Source of the DNA: Leptofilum sp965368765
Lineage (GTDB): Bacteria; Chloroflexota; Anaerolineae; Promineifilales; Promineifilaceae
NCBI GenBank assembly: GCA_965368765.1
Contig: CBDUOF010000368.1
Location: 1 to 5,967, forward strand
Reading direction: 5' to 3'
Length of the DNA: 5,967 nt
Shown in pieces: positions 1 to 5,558 of this stretch; the stretch's first letter is position 1; each line of letters opens with the position of its first letter. The notes below the pieces were generated by a model. It was not told the DNA's origin. It saw only the letters and a list, made by a program, of their open reading frames with translations, and made no database searches. The position numbers and the translations under genes were made by a program.

Positions 1-1584
1 CAGATCGCCAGCCTGAATGGCATTGCTTACCGGCTCAGGCAGCGGGCCGGAGTTTCCAATACAGGTGGTGCAGCCAAACCCCACAATATGGAAGCCAAGC
101 TGCTCCAAATAGGGCATCAGCCCGGATTTCAGCAAATAATCTTCTACCACACGAGAGCCAGGGGCGAGGCTTGTCTTAACATAAGGATGCACCTTTAAGC
201 CCGCCTCCACGGCCTTTTTGGCAACCAGCCCTGCACCAAGCATGACGCTGGGGTTGGACGTGTTGGTACAGCTGGTGATGGCGGCAATGACCACAGCGCC
301 GTGGCCAATTTCCACGTCATGCCCATTGGAAACAACGGCCGTTCGGTTCAATTCATCTTCCTGCAAGCCAATTCCCTGCGGACCCACCGGGGCCAACAGC
401 GATTCGCGGTATTTTCGTTTCATGTTAGAAAGCAGGATACGATCTTGCGGCCGTTTTGGCCCCGCCAGGCTTGGTAATACCGTCCCCAAATCGAGTGCCA
501 CCACGTCAGTAAATTCCGGATCGGGCATATCGTCCGTGCGGTAAAGCCCTTGCGCTTTGGTGTACTTTTCAACCAGATCAACCAGTTCATCCGGGCGACC
601 CGTACTGCGCATATAATTGATCGTCTCGTCATCGACGGGGAAGTAGCCCACCGTTGCCCCATATTCAGGGCACATATTGGCAATAGTGGCCCGGTCCGCC
701 AGGGTCATACTGCTAAGACCAGGGCCGAAGAACTCCACAAATTTTCCAACAACGCCTTTGTGGCGCAGCAGTTCTGTAACGATCAACACCAAATCGGTGG
801 CGGTCGTCCCTTCTGGCATCGCGCCCGTCAGCCGCACGCCAATCACCTCAGGTGTAAGCATGTAAATCGGCTGTCCAAGCATAACTGCCTCGGCTTCAAT
901 ACCGCCCACGCCCCAACCCAAAATGCCCAGGCCATTGATCATCGTGGTGTGCGAGTCGGTACCCACCAGGCTGTCGGGGAAAGCAACTGTGTCATCACCC
1001 TCTGATTTGGTCATAACCACTTTGCCCAAATATTCCAAATTTACCTGATGTACAATACCGGTGGCTGGGGGCACGACGCTAAAGTTTTCGAAGGCTTCTT
1101 TGCCCCACTTGAGGAACTCATACCGCTCACGATTGCGCACAAATTCACGCTCCGCGTTGAAAAACAAGGCAGCAGCCGTGCCAAATTGGTCTACCTGCAC
1201 CGAATGGTCAATGACCAAATCGACTGGCACGATCGGGTTAATCTTCTTGGGATCACCTCCGAGCCGCGCCATCGCGGAGCGCATCGCTGCCAAATCAACA
1301 ACGGCAGGAACACCTGTGAAATCCTGCAAAATAACGCGGCCTGGCTTGAACGGCAGTTCATTCCGAACCGGTTTTTTAGCATTCCATTTTGCCAGGTTTT
1401 CTACATCCTGAGGATTGACTTCGTAACCGTCGCAAGTACGCAGCAGGGCTTCTAGCAATACTTTGATGGAGAAAGGCAAGCGATCGACGTTGCCGAACTG
1501 GGAGAGTTTTGCCAGCTGATAGTAGGTAACGTTGGTGCCGGGCAGCTGGGCACGGGCACCAAAGTGGTCGAATAGTTTGTTCAT
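1..1584 (-). CDS. acnA: Aconitate hydratase A (aconitase), N-terminal 528 codons, cut by window edge
   Basis: Aconitase interconverts citrate and isocitrate via cis-aconitate in the TCA cycle, in the cytoplasm, using a [4Fe-4S] cluster. The reading frame is open without interruption from the ATG at 1584 to base 1. Visible motifs are DHSVQVD (residues 126-132), PPATGIVHQVNLEYL (about 171-185), GTDSHT (208-213), SCTNTSNP with Cys439, and GCTTCIGNSGPL with Cys505 and Cys508. The three cysteines sit where the cluster ligands of AcnA/IRP1-type enzymes lie. The family is about 900 residues long, so roughly 370 residues, including the C-terminal swivelling domain, lie beyond the left edge. The start MNKLFDHFGAR is supported by AGAGGT (1591-1596) 6 nt upstream and a TATAAT box at 1631-1636. 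The gene is divergent from the small RAM-domain gene. From memory the sequence resembles CitB-type bacterial aconitases most. The identification is secure; only the C-terminus is unseen. Confidence 0.97.
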   Translation of the reverse strand, partial: MNKLFDHFGARAQLPGTNVTYYQLAKLSQFGNVDRLPFSIKVLLEALLRTCDGYEVNPQDVENLAKWNAKKPVRNELPFKPGRVILQDFTGVPAVVDLAAMRSAMARLGGDPKKINPIVPVDLVIDHSVQVDQFGTAAALFFNAEREFVRNRERYEFLKWGKEAFENFSVVPPATGIVHQVNLEYLGKVVMTKSEGDDTVAFPDSLVGTDSHTTMINGLGILGWGVGGIEAEAVMLGQPIYMLTPEVIGVRLTGAMPEGTTATDLVLIVTELLRHKGVVGKFVEFFGPGLSSMTLADRATIANMCPEYGATVGYFPVDDETINYMRSTGRPDELVDLVEKYTKAQGLYRTDDMPDPEFTDVVALDLGTVLPSLAGPKRPQDRILLSNMKRKYRESLLAPVGPQGIGLQEDELNRTAVVSNGHDVEIGHGAVVIAAITSCTNTSNPSVMLGAGLVAKKAVEAGLKVHPYVKTSLAPGSRVVEDYLLKSGLMPYLEQLGFHIVGFGCTTCIGNSGPLPEPVSNAIQAGDL

Positions 1585-1630
1585 GTGAATACCTCTTTTC
1601 GTCTTGATAACGTTGTGTGACCTATGGGGT

Positions 1631-1636
1631 ATTATA
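1631..1636 (-). promoter_or_regulatory. Probable -10 box of the aconitase promoter
   Basis: The minus strand reads TATAAT exactly here, in the context GCATATAATACC. It lies about 47 nt upstream of the aconitase ATG, which would give a short 5' leader. No good -35 hexamer is seen at 16-18 nt; the best-placed sequence is TTTCCC (1654-1659), a poor match. One arm of the large inverted repeat (1659-1671) begins next to that -35 position. Confidence 0.45.
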
Positions 1637-1658
1637 TGCGGAATTGATGTGGGGGGAA

Positions 1659-1700
1659 ACGGCCGTTTGGCCAGCGTTCTGTTTTTTGCCGAACGGCCGT
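1659..1700. repeat. 13-bp inverted repeat built from two ACGGCCGT palindromes
   Basis: The left arm 1659-1671 (ACGGCCGTTTGGC) pairs with the right arm 1688-1700 (GCCGAACGGCCGT) over 13 positions, with one T-G pair at 1668/1691. The loop is 16 nt (1672-1687) and ends in six T. Each arm contains an 8-bp palindrome, and the pairing extends 5 bp beyond it. In RNA of the plus strand the odd pair is a tolerated U-G wobble; in minus-strand RNA it would be an A-C mismatch. The element lies between the divergent aconitase and RAM genes, about 50 bp before the RAM start codon. No T-tract follows either arm, so it is not a typical terminator. A leader hairpin or protein-binding site is possible. Confidence 0.6.
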
Positions 1701-1736
1701 CTTGCAGATAAGGTTGTACAGGATATTTCCCCACAA

Positions 1737-1742
1737 AAGGAG
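1737..1742 (+). promoter_or_regulatory. Shine-Dalgarno sequence fixing the RAM gene start
   Basis: AAGGAG sits 6 nt before the ATG at 1749. It selects this start over an in-frame upstream GTG at 1617, which has no such signal and would translate the intergenic inverted repeat. Confidence 0.8.
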
Positions 1743-1748
1743 TTTGGT

Positions 1749-2027
1749 ATGGTAAGTTCAGTCGTTTTGATCAACGTGGAACCGGGAAAGATTAACGAGG
1801 TGGGCAGCCGTTTGGCCGAGCTAAAGGGCATTAGCGAAGTATTTTCTGTAGGCGGCCGTTTCGATCTGGTCGCCATTATTCGCGTGCCAGAAAACGACTC
1901 CTTGGCCAAACTGGTTACAGAAGAAATGCTCACAGTGCCGGGCATCACCAATTCTGAAACGCTCATTGCCTTCCGCGTCTTTTCGCAACACGACCTGGAA
2001 AGCATGTTTTCGATTGGCATTGAATAA
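1749..2027 (+). CDS. Stand-alone Lrp/AsnC ligand-binding (RAM) domain protein, 92 aa
   Basis: This small protein is a single RAM domain, the alpha-beta sandwich that in Lrp/AsnC regulators binds amino acids or other small effectors and drives oligomerisation. It has no helix-turn-helix, so it cannot be a classical DNA-binding Lrp by itself. Visible features are strand one (VVLINVEPGK, 5-14), the helix and ISEVFSV region (28-34), the turn GGRFDLVAIIRV (35-46), which matches the family's G-x-x-D turn with Asp39, and a C-terminal SETLIAFRVFSQHDLE segment (69-84) like that of many small actinobacterial and Chloroflexota members. Length matches stand-alone RAM proteins (roughly 75-95 aa). The gene is divergent from aconitase across 164 bp. 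Stand-alone RAM proteins may bind effectors or pair with full-length Lrp proteins; which applies here, and the ligand, cannot be told. Family assignment is firm, function open. Confidence 0.9.
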   Translation: MVSSVVLINVEPGKINEVGSRLAELKGISEVFSVGGRFDLVAIIRVPENDSLAKLVTEEMLTVPGITNSETLIAFRVFSQHDLESMFSIGIE

Positions 2028-2045
2028 CCTTCACTCCCGCGCATT

Positions 2046-2080
2046 CGTGACAGATTTTCAAGAATCGTTCTTGACTCACG
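2046..2080. terminator. Nested hairpin in the convergent gap, possible transcript end
   Basis: The inner stem is 7 bp with a 3-nt loop (TCAAGAA-TCG-TTCTTGA, 2058-2074). An outer 5-bp stem pairs CGTGA (2046-2050) with TCACG (2076-2080), leaving a 7-nt bulge on the left and one base on the right. It lies 18 bp after the RAM stop codon and about 30 bp before the convergent flavoprotein gene's stop, where transcripts should end. Neither side carries a T-tract and the inner stem is AT-rich, so it is not a classical intrinsic terminator. It could instead protect a 3' end or be coincidence. Confidence 0.35.
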
Positions 2081-2108
2081 ACCAGAGCCACGCTGTCGGG
2101 TCACAGGG

Positions 2109-2729
2109 TCACGCCTTTGGGGGCGGCACGCGGAACATTTGAAACAGGTTGTCGATATGGGCGTAGCTGGCGCCGGCCATACGGCCGATTGGCTGTAGCT
2201 TCTCCGGGGGGATACGGCCGTTTTCAATCAAACAATCCTTCACAAAAATCGACTGTACTTCACCAAATACTGCCGCACCCCCACCTGGTCCCTCATGCAC
2301 CGTCACAATTTGCTGCAGCGTGCACTCGAAGGCAATGGGCGCTTCGGCCACGCGAGGCACCCGAACTGTTTCACTGGGCGCAGGCGTGACCCCCGCCCAG
2401 GCAAACTCGTCGACGCCCGCTTCAAATTCTGTCGCCGTCAGGTTCATCGCTTCTGCCGTTGCCTCATTGGGTATGTTGATTACAAATTCGGGCACGGCGC
2501 GCACGTTATGCAGCGTATCTTTCATGCGCCCGCGCAATTCACTCCAGCCAGGGGAAAAAAGCAGCGTCATAGGATTAGAGCAAACGGCCGTAAAAAATGA
2601 AAATGGTGCTAAATTCGGCCGTCCCGCCCCATCAATCGTACTGACCCAAGCGATTGGCCGAGGCACAATCGCCCCAATCATCAGCTTATATCGGTCATTG
2701 TTGGCCAAATGTTCTGGGTTTAGTCTCAT
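2109..2729 (-). CDS. Flavin reductase-like FMN-binding split-barrel protein, 206 aa
   Basis: This belongs to the flavin reductase-like family (FMN-binding split barrel), soluble flavoproteins that bind FMN and often act as NAD(P)H:flavin oxidoreductases or as partners of monooxygenases. Visible motifs are IVPRPIAWVST (residues 21-31) followed by NLAPFSFFTAV (39-49), the usual flavin-contact region in this family. KDTLHNVRAVPEFVIN follows (about 70-85), then a C-terminal GRMAGASYA segment (near 181-189), equivalent to the common GRLGG-x-YA ending. Length is typical (about 200 aa). The ATG at 2729 is chosen because AGGAGT (2736-2741) lies 6 nt upstream and the protein then begins just before the conserved block. 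It lies 79 bp downstream of the HD gene on the same strand; cotranscription is possible but not shown. No monooxygenase partner is visible, so the substrate is unknown. An ACGGCCGT palindrome occurs twice in the gene (2214, 2584). Confidence 0.9.
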   Translation of the reverse strand: MRLNPEHLANNDRYKLMIGAIVPRPIAWVSTIDGAGRPNLAPFSFFTAVCSNPMTLLFSPGWSELRGRMKDTLHNVRAVPEFVINIPNEATAEAMNLTATEFEAGVDEFAWAGVTPAPSETVRVPRVAEAPIAFECTLQQIVTVHEGPGGGAAVFGEVQSIFVKDCLIENGRIPPEKLQPIGRMAGASYAHIDNLFQMFRVPPPKA

Positions 2730-2808
2730 GTCGTGACTCCTTTTGTGCGGTTCGTTGGCTGCCGGGCATTGTCCACAGAATTTTTACTTAGTCAGGTGCA
2801 CTCCAAAA

Positions 2809-3789
2809 TTACTTGGGCACGACCCGCATTGGCCAGGCGCCCTGTTTACGACTGAGGTAGTCCTGCCGGCGGGCAGAAAAATCGGAATCCAGGGCGGTTA
2901 ACGGCCGTAATTCACCATCTTGCCATACATCCGGATCAACTGCCCGCAGCTTGGTGCTGACCCAGAAGGTTGGATTCTCCGCATCCCAAACAAACTGCGT
3001 CTCTGGCGATACCTGTCTTAACAAAGCCTGCATCTGTTCATCAGGATGAGTGCGCAGCGTTTGCCACAGTACGCTATCCGTTTGCCAAAAATCATCCTCG
3101 ACGATGACGCCCAGTGCCAGACCGCGTCGAATAGCCCGGGCTGTTAGCTCATACAGTCCCACCTCACGAAAGTTGGCCCAGCTGCCATCGTCAGCCTGCA
3201 TAAACGTATCGCCGAACCAACGAGCAACAGCCAAATCATTCAGCGCAATACGGCCGTTTACCACCACCAGATGGGCCACAGCACGATCGATATCAGCTTG
3301 CGTCGCCAATCCCAACCCCACGCAATCCCGCAAAAAGTAATCGATCCGATCCGCACACAAGCGGGGCGATGGCTGCTCTAGCAAGGGAAACGCCTCTTCA
3401 TCGACAAAGTCAGTCCAATCGTAAGCGTGTCGCGCCAAAATCTCGGGCAGATCTGTGGTGGCCATATATGATTCCTTCATCTCATCGTGATAGCTCTGAT
3501 CATCATGACCATCCACTACATAATCAATGACATGACTGAACGCCGTATGGCTCACGTCATGCAGCAACGCAGCGATCTGCTCCTGCACGCTACCGCCCAG
3601 CCGCCGAACAATTAACATGGCCCCCATCGAGTGTTCAAAGCGGGTAATCGGCTCTGTCAGCCCAATCAACCCGGTAATGCCATGCTGAAGCACGCCATGC
3701 AGCCGCTGCACCGCCTGAGCATGAATCAAATCATGCAGTACCGGATCATCGATGGTTTCGCTTCCGTAAATGGGATCGTCGTAGATCAT
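2809..3789 (-). CDS. HD-domain phosphohydrolase, SAMHD1/dGTPase-like, 326 aa
   Basis: HD-superfamily metal-dependent phosphohydrolase resembling the COG1078/SAMHD1 group; some characterised relatives hydrolyse dNTPs. Candidate metal ligands are His53 (RFEHSMGA), His77-Asp78 (ALLHDVSHTAFSH) and Asp147 (ADRIDYFLRD, 146-155). By alignment from memory these match SAMHD1 His167, His206, Asp207 and Asp311, and Tyr151 and Asp155 would match SAMHD1 Tyr315 and Asp319. The catalytic set therefore appears complete. There is no SAM domain or signal peptide, so the protein is probably cytoplasmic. At 326 aa it is compact beside many relatives above 400 aa. The ATG at 3789 has AAAGGA 6 nt upstream; an in-frame TTG at 3825 would add 12 unconserved residues. 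The flavoprotein gene follows after 79 bp, and a lipoprotein gene is divergent. Fold and active site are clear; substrate specificity is inference. Confidence 0.91.
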   Translation of the reverse strand: MIYDDPIYGSETIDDPVLHDLIHAQAVQRLHGVLQHGITGLIGLTEPITRFEHSMGAMLIVRRLGGSVQEQIAALLHDVSHTAFSHVIDYVVDGHDDQSYHDEMKESYMATTDLPEILARHAYDWTDFVDEEAFPLLEQPSPRLCADRIDYFLRDCVGLGLATQADIDRAVAHLVVVNGRIALNDLAVARWFGDTFMQADDGSWANFREVGLYELTARAIRRGLALGVIVEDDFWQTDSVLWQTLRTHPDEQMQALLRQVSPETQFVWDAENPTFWVSTKLRAVDPDVWQDGELRPLTALDSDFSARRQDYLSRKQGAWPMRVVPK

Positions 3790-3795
3790 AAAATA

Positions 3796-3801
3796 TCCTT
3801 T
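3796..3801 (-). promoter_or_regulatory. Shine-Dalgarno sequence fixing the HD gene start
   Basis: The minus strand reads AAAGGA, then six bases (TATTTT), then the ATG at 3789. This favours the 326-aa product over a TTG start 36 bp further upstream. Confidence 0.75.
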
Positions 3802-3856
3802 ATCCTGGTTGGCCAATAGCAACAATTATGAACCATTGCACACTTTATCCGCTAAT

Positions 3857-3886
3857 TTTGGTATCATACGGCAAATTATTACCAAA
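3857..3886. promoter_or_regulatory. Inverted repeat around an extended -10 box in a divergent promoter region
   Basis: TTTGGTA (3857-3863) and TACCAAA (3880-3886) form a perfect 7-bp inverted repeat separated by 16 bp, with arm centres 23 bp apart (about two helical turns). The left arm overlaps an extended -10-like sequence on the plus strand, TGG followed by TATCAT (3859-3867), suited to the lipoprotein gene 58 bp downstream. A TTGCAC at 3836-3841 is 20 bp upstream, too far for a standard -35. The arrangement fits an operator overlapping a promoter, but no regulator is known and chance is not excluded. Confidence 0.3.
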
Positions 3887-3914
3887 TCGAACAGCACAAA
3901 TCTGAATTAGGCTC

Positions 3915-3918
3915 AGGA
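3915..3918 (+). promoter_or_regulatory. Shine-Dalgarno core that decides between two adjacent ATG codons
   Basis: AGGA lies 3 nt before the ATG at 3922 and 6 nt before the ATG at 3925. The 6-nt spacing equals that of the other genes in the window, so the second ATG is preferred; the difference is one residue. Confidence 0.55.
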
Positions 3919-3924
3919 CACATG

Positions 3925-5466
3925 ATGAAACAACGCACGCTCTTATGTTTACTTGTATTGCTAACGCTAGCCATTGCCTGCAACGGTGAGCAACGAGCCA
4001 CCCCCACCCCCTTTACCGCAGACATGGCTACCGAGGAAGCAGTTAACCTGGTCGGCCCCCAGGCCATTAGCATCACGGATTTAGCGGCTGATCCGGAAGC
4101 ATTCAATAACAGCTTTGTGAAAATTACCGGCCGTTACCACCGTCTCCCCTTGTTAATTTGTAAAACCGACCCGCACCCGGCACCGGCTACCTGGCAGCTT
4201 CAGGCGGAGGACGGCAGCCTCGTCGCGATTGGGGGATTTGATTCCCAGGTTCGCTCCCTGCTGCCCACCGATCTTACGATGACCGTGGCAGGGGTTTGGC
4301 AGCTGTTCGACGGCCCGGTCGGCTGCGGCAAGAACGCCAGCACGGCCAAGATATGGTACCTCAAAGCCAGCGACATCCTGTCGCCCAGTCCCATTGCCCA
4401 GGTGACATTGACTCCTACTGGAAACGTCACCCAAATTGCGGCAACAGATGGAGAAACGGCCGTTACACCAGTTACTAACGACGACGGCAGCGTGGCGGCA
4501 ACGCCAACACCCGTGGGAAACGTCGATAATCCCAACAGCACCCCAACCCTTGCCGGCACCATTGGGCCTGGCCCATCTGGCAGCACGCCCACCTTTACGG
4601 CCGTTCCCCCAACCAGCAGCTCGGGCGGCGGTGACGATTCGTCTACAGTGACGCCGACAGCAACAACCAGCGCCAGTAGCGGTACCGCCACACCCACGAG
4701 CGGCGCATCAGCTTCGCCCACGGCGGCCAGCGGCACAGCCACACCAACCAGCAGCAGTGGCACCGGGGGAAATCCAACACCCACTTCAGTGGCGTTAACA
4801 ACGGCCACGCGCAACCCGAACAATTTTGAAATCGTCGAGTTTGACGATCTGTCCCCCGAAATTCCTGTTCTGGAGCTGCTGGCACCAGAAGAAGCACATT
4901 TGTATCCAATTTTGTTTGAATACAATGGAGTAATTACAATTACCGCAATTGCTGAGCCCTCCGTCAATCTCGTGCTAGAAATCATCGATCCGGCTGATGA
5001 TGTTGTGGAACAGGCCAACAACGGCGGCAACGGCGAGCTTGAAGCGATTAATAATGCCGCGCTCAACGTTGCTCTGGATTACAAGATTCGGGTTTATGAT
5101 CTGAACGGCACGGAAGGCGATTACTGCCTCGTTTTTAATGAAGAAGGCGGCTTTCCTGATTCCATCAAGGGGCTGATTGCCTACGGCCAAACACGAACAA
5201 GCCAAATCGAAGAGTTTGCCATCAACTATTGGTGCTTCCTTGGATCAGATGGAGACAATTTATCGGCAACAGTTTCCCCCACAGGCGGCTCCGGAGATTT
5301 TTTACTTGCCTTGTATGGCCCTCCAGACTTCGCGCCTATCGGTTCCGCCTATGCCAGTGCGACCATTATGAACGCCGGGCTTGAGGAAAATGGGATGTAC
5401 ATCCTCGGTATCCTCAACGATGAGATTGACCCAGCCGCCTATTCAATCAATTTGACCAAGAATTAA
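3925..5466 (+). CDS. Predicted lipoprotein: OB-like domain, TPT linker, two PPC-like domains, 513 aa
   Basis: I do not recognise a named gene. The N-terminus is a short charged stretch, a hydrophobic core (LLCLLVLLTLAIA) and Cys19, which fits a lipoprotein signal peptide, although the lipobox (LAIAC) is not ideal. Residues about 47-151 form a beta-rich domain (SFVKITGRYHRLP, LTMTVAGVWQLFDGPVGCGK) that I judge OB-fold-like, with Cys79 and Cys134 as a possible disulphide. About 154-299 is a low-complexity Thr/Pro/Ser/Gly linker containing SGTATPTS twice. The C-terminal part (about 301-513) reads as two beta-sandwich units resembling bacterial pre-peptidase C-terminal (PPC) domains, with Cys401 and Cys437. 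No catalytic motif is visible, so a surface-exposed binding or structural role is likelier than an enzyme. Such TPT linkers are common in Chloroflexota lipoproteins. Being a real gene and exported is well supported; the domain names are inference. Confidence 0.85.
   Translation: MKQRTLLCLLVLLTLAIACNGEQRATPTPFTADMATEEAVNLVGPQAISITDLAADPEAFNNSFVKITGRYHRLPLLICKTDPHPAPATWQLQAEDGSLVAIGGFDSQVRSLLPTDLTMTVAGVWQLFDGPVGCGKNASTAKIWYLKASDILSPSPIAQVTLTPTGNVTQIAATDGETAVTPVTNDDGSVAATPTPVGNVDNPNSTPTLAGTIGPGPSGSTPTFTAVPPTSSSGGGDDSSTVTPTATTSASSGTATPTSGASASPTAASGTATPTSSSGTGGNPTPTSVALTTATRNPNNFEIVEFDDLSPEIPVLELLAPEEAHLYPILFEYNGVITITAIAEPSVNLVLEIIDPADDVVEQANNGGNGELEAINNAALNVALDYKIRVYDLNGTEGDYCLVFNEEGGFPDSIKGLIAYGQTRTSQIEEFAINYWCFLGSDGDNLSATVSPTGGSGDFLLALYGPPDFAPIGSAYASATIMNAGLEENGMYILGILNDEIDPAAYSINLTKN
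4678..4752 (+). repeat. Duplicated SGTATPTS unit in the lipoprotein linker
   Basis: SGTATPTS occurs at residues 252-259 (4678-4701) and again at 269-276 (4729-4752), 51 bp apart. Four of the eight codons differ at the third base, so the repeat is kept at protein level or is an old duplication. The surrounding linker is built from similar TPT and SPT units. Confidence 0.7.
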
Positions 5467-5500
5467 GGATTGCGGGACGAGCGGAGCATTTGGCCAGAGG

Positions 5501-5558
5501 CGCCTGGGCTACGGGTCCAAAAAACCAGGCGACACAGGTGCCACATCAGGTGGGCACC
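5501..5558. terminator. Two hairpins in the convergent gap, weak terminator candidates
   Basis: CGCCTGG (5501-5507) pairs with CCAGGCG (5525-5531) around a 17-nt loop. GGTGCC (5537-5542) pairs with GGCACC (5553-5558) around a 10-nt loop and overlaps the transporter stop codon. On the minus strand six T (5524-5519) come 12 nt after the second hairpin, further than a standard intrinsic terminator allows, and they fall inside the loop of the first. No T-tract serves the plus-strand lipoprotein gene. Termination somewhere here is expected from the convergent layout; the exact structure is uncertain. Confidence 0.3.

Noticed and set aside
1063..1065. Ala174 in the aconitase PPATGI motif, where many AcnA enzymes have Gly
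   Set aside because: From memory CitB-type aconitases also carry Ala here, so it is a normal family variant.
1..1584. Possible frameshift in aconitase, since several short frames overlap it on both strands
   Set aside because: Reading the minus strand codon by codon from 1584 to 1 gives one unbroken frame with every expected aconitase motif in order.
1617..1748. Upstream in-frame GTG start extending the RAM protein by 44 residues
   Set aside because: No ribosome binding site precedes it, the extension is unlike the family and it would run through the inverted repeat. The ATG at 1749 has AAGGAG at ideal distance.
2098..2113. Tandem GGGTCACA/GGGTCACG (8-bp period) at the flavoprotein stop codon
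   Set aside because: Only two units, short, and partly coding; too little to separate from chance.
1622..2227. Open frame of about 200 codons on the minus strand across the RAM gene and the convergent gap
   Set aside because: It overlaps the well-supported RAM gene and the end of the flavoprotein gene, has no family resemblance and covers the intergenic inverted repeat.
2320..2736. Open frames on the plus strand opposite the flavoprotein gene
   Set aside because: The minus-strand frame carries clear flavin reductase motifs and a good ribosome binding site; these are antisense shadows.
3790..3825. Upstream TTG start for the HD protein
   Set aside because: The ATG at 3789 has AAAGGA 6 nt upstream, and the added residues (LLLANQDKGYF) are encoded by that leader.
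4200..5066. Long open frame (288 codons) on the minus strand opposite the lipoprotein gene
   Set aside because: It is mirrored from the Thr/Pro/Ala-rich linker, giving a monotonous Val/Gly/Ala/Leu translation with no motif. The plus-strand frame has a signal peptide, ribosome binding site and domain-like regions.
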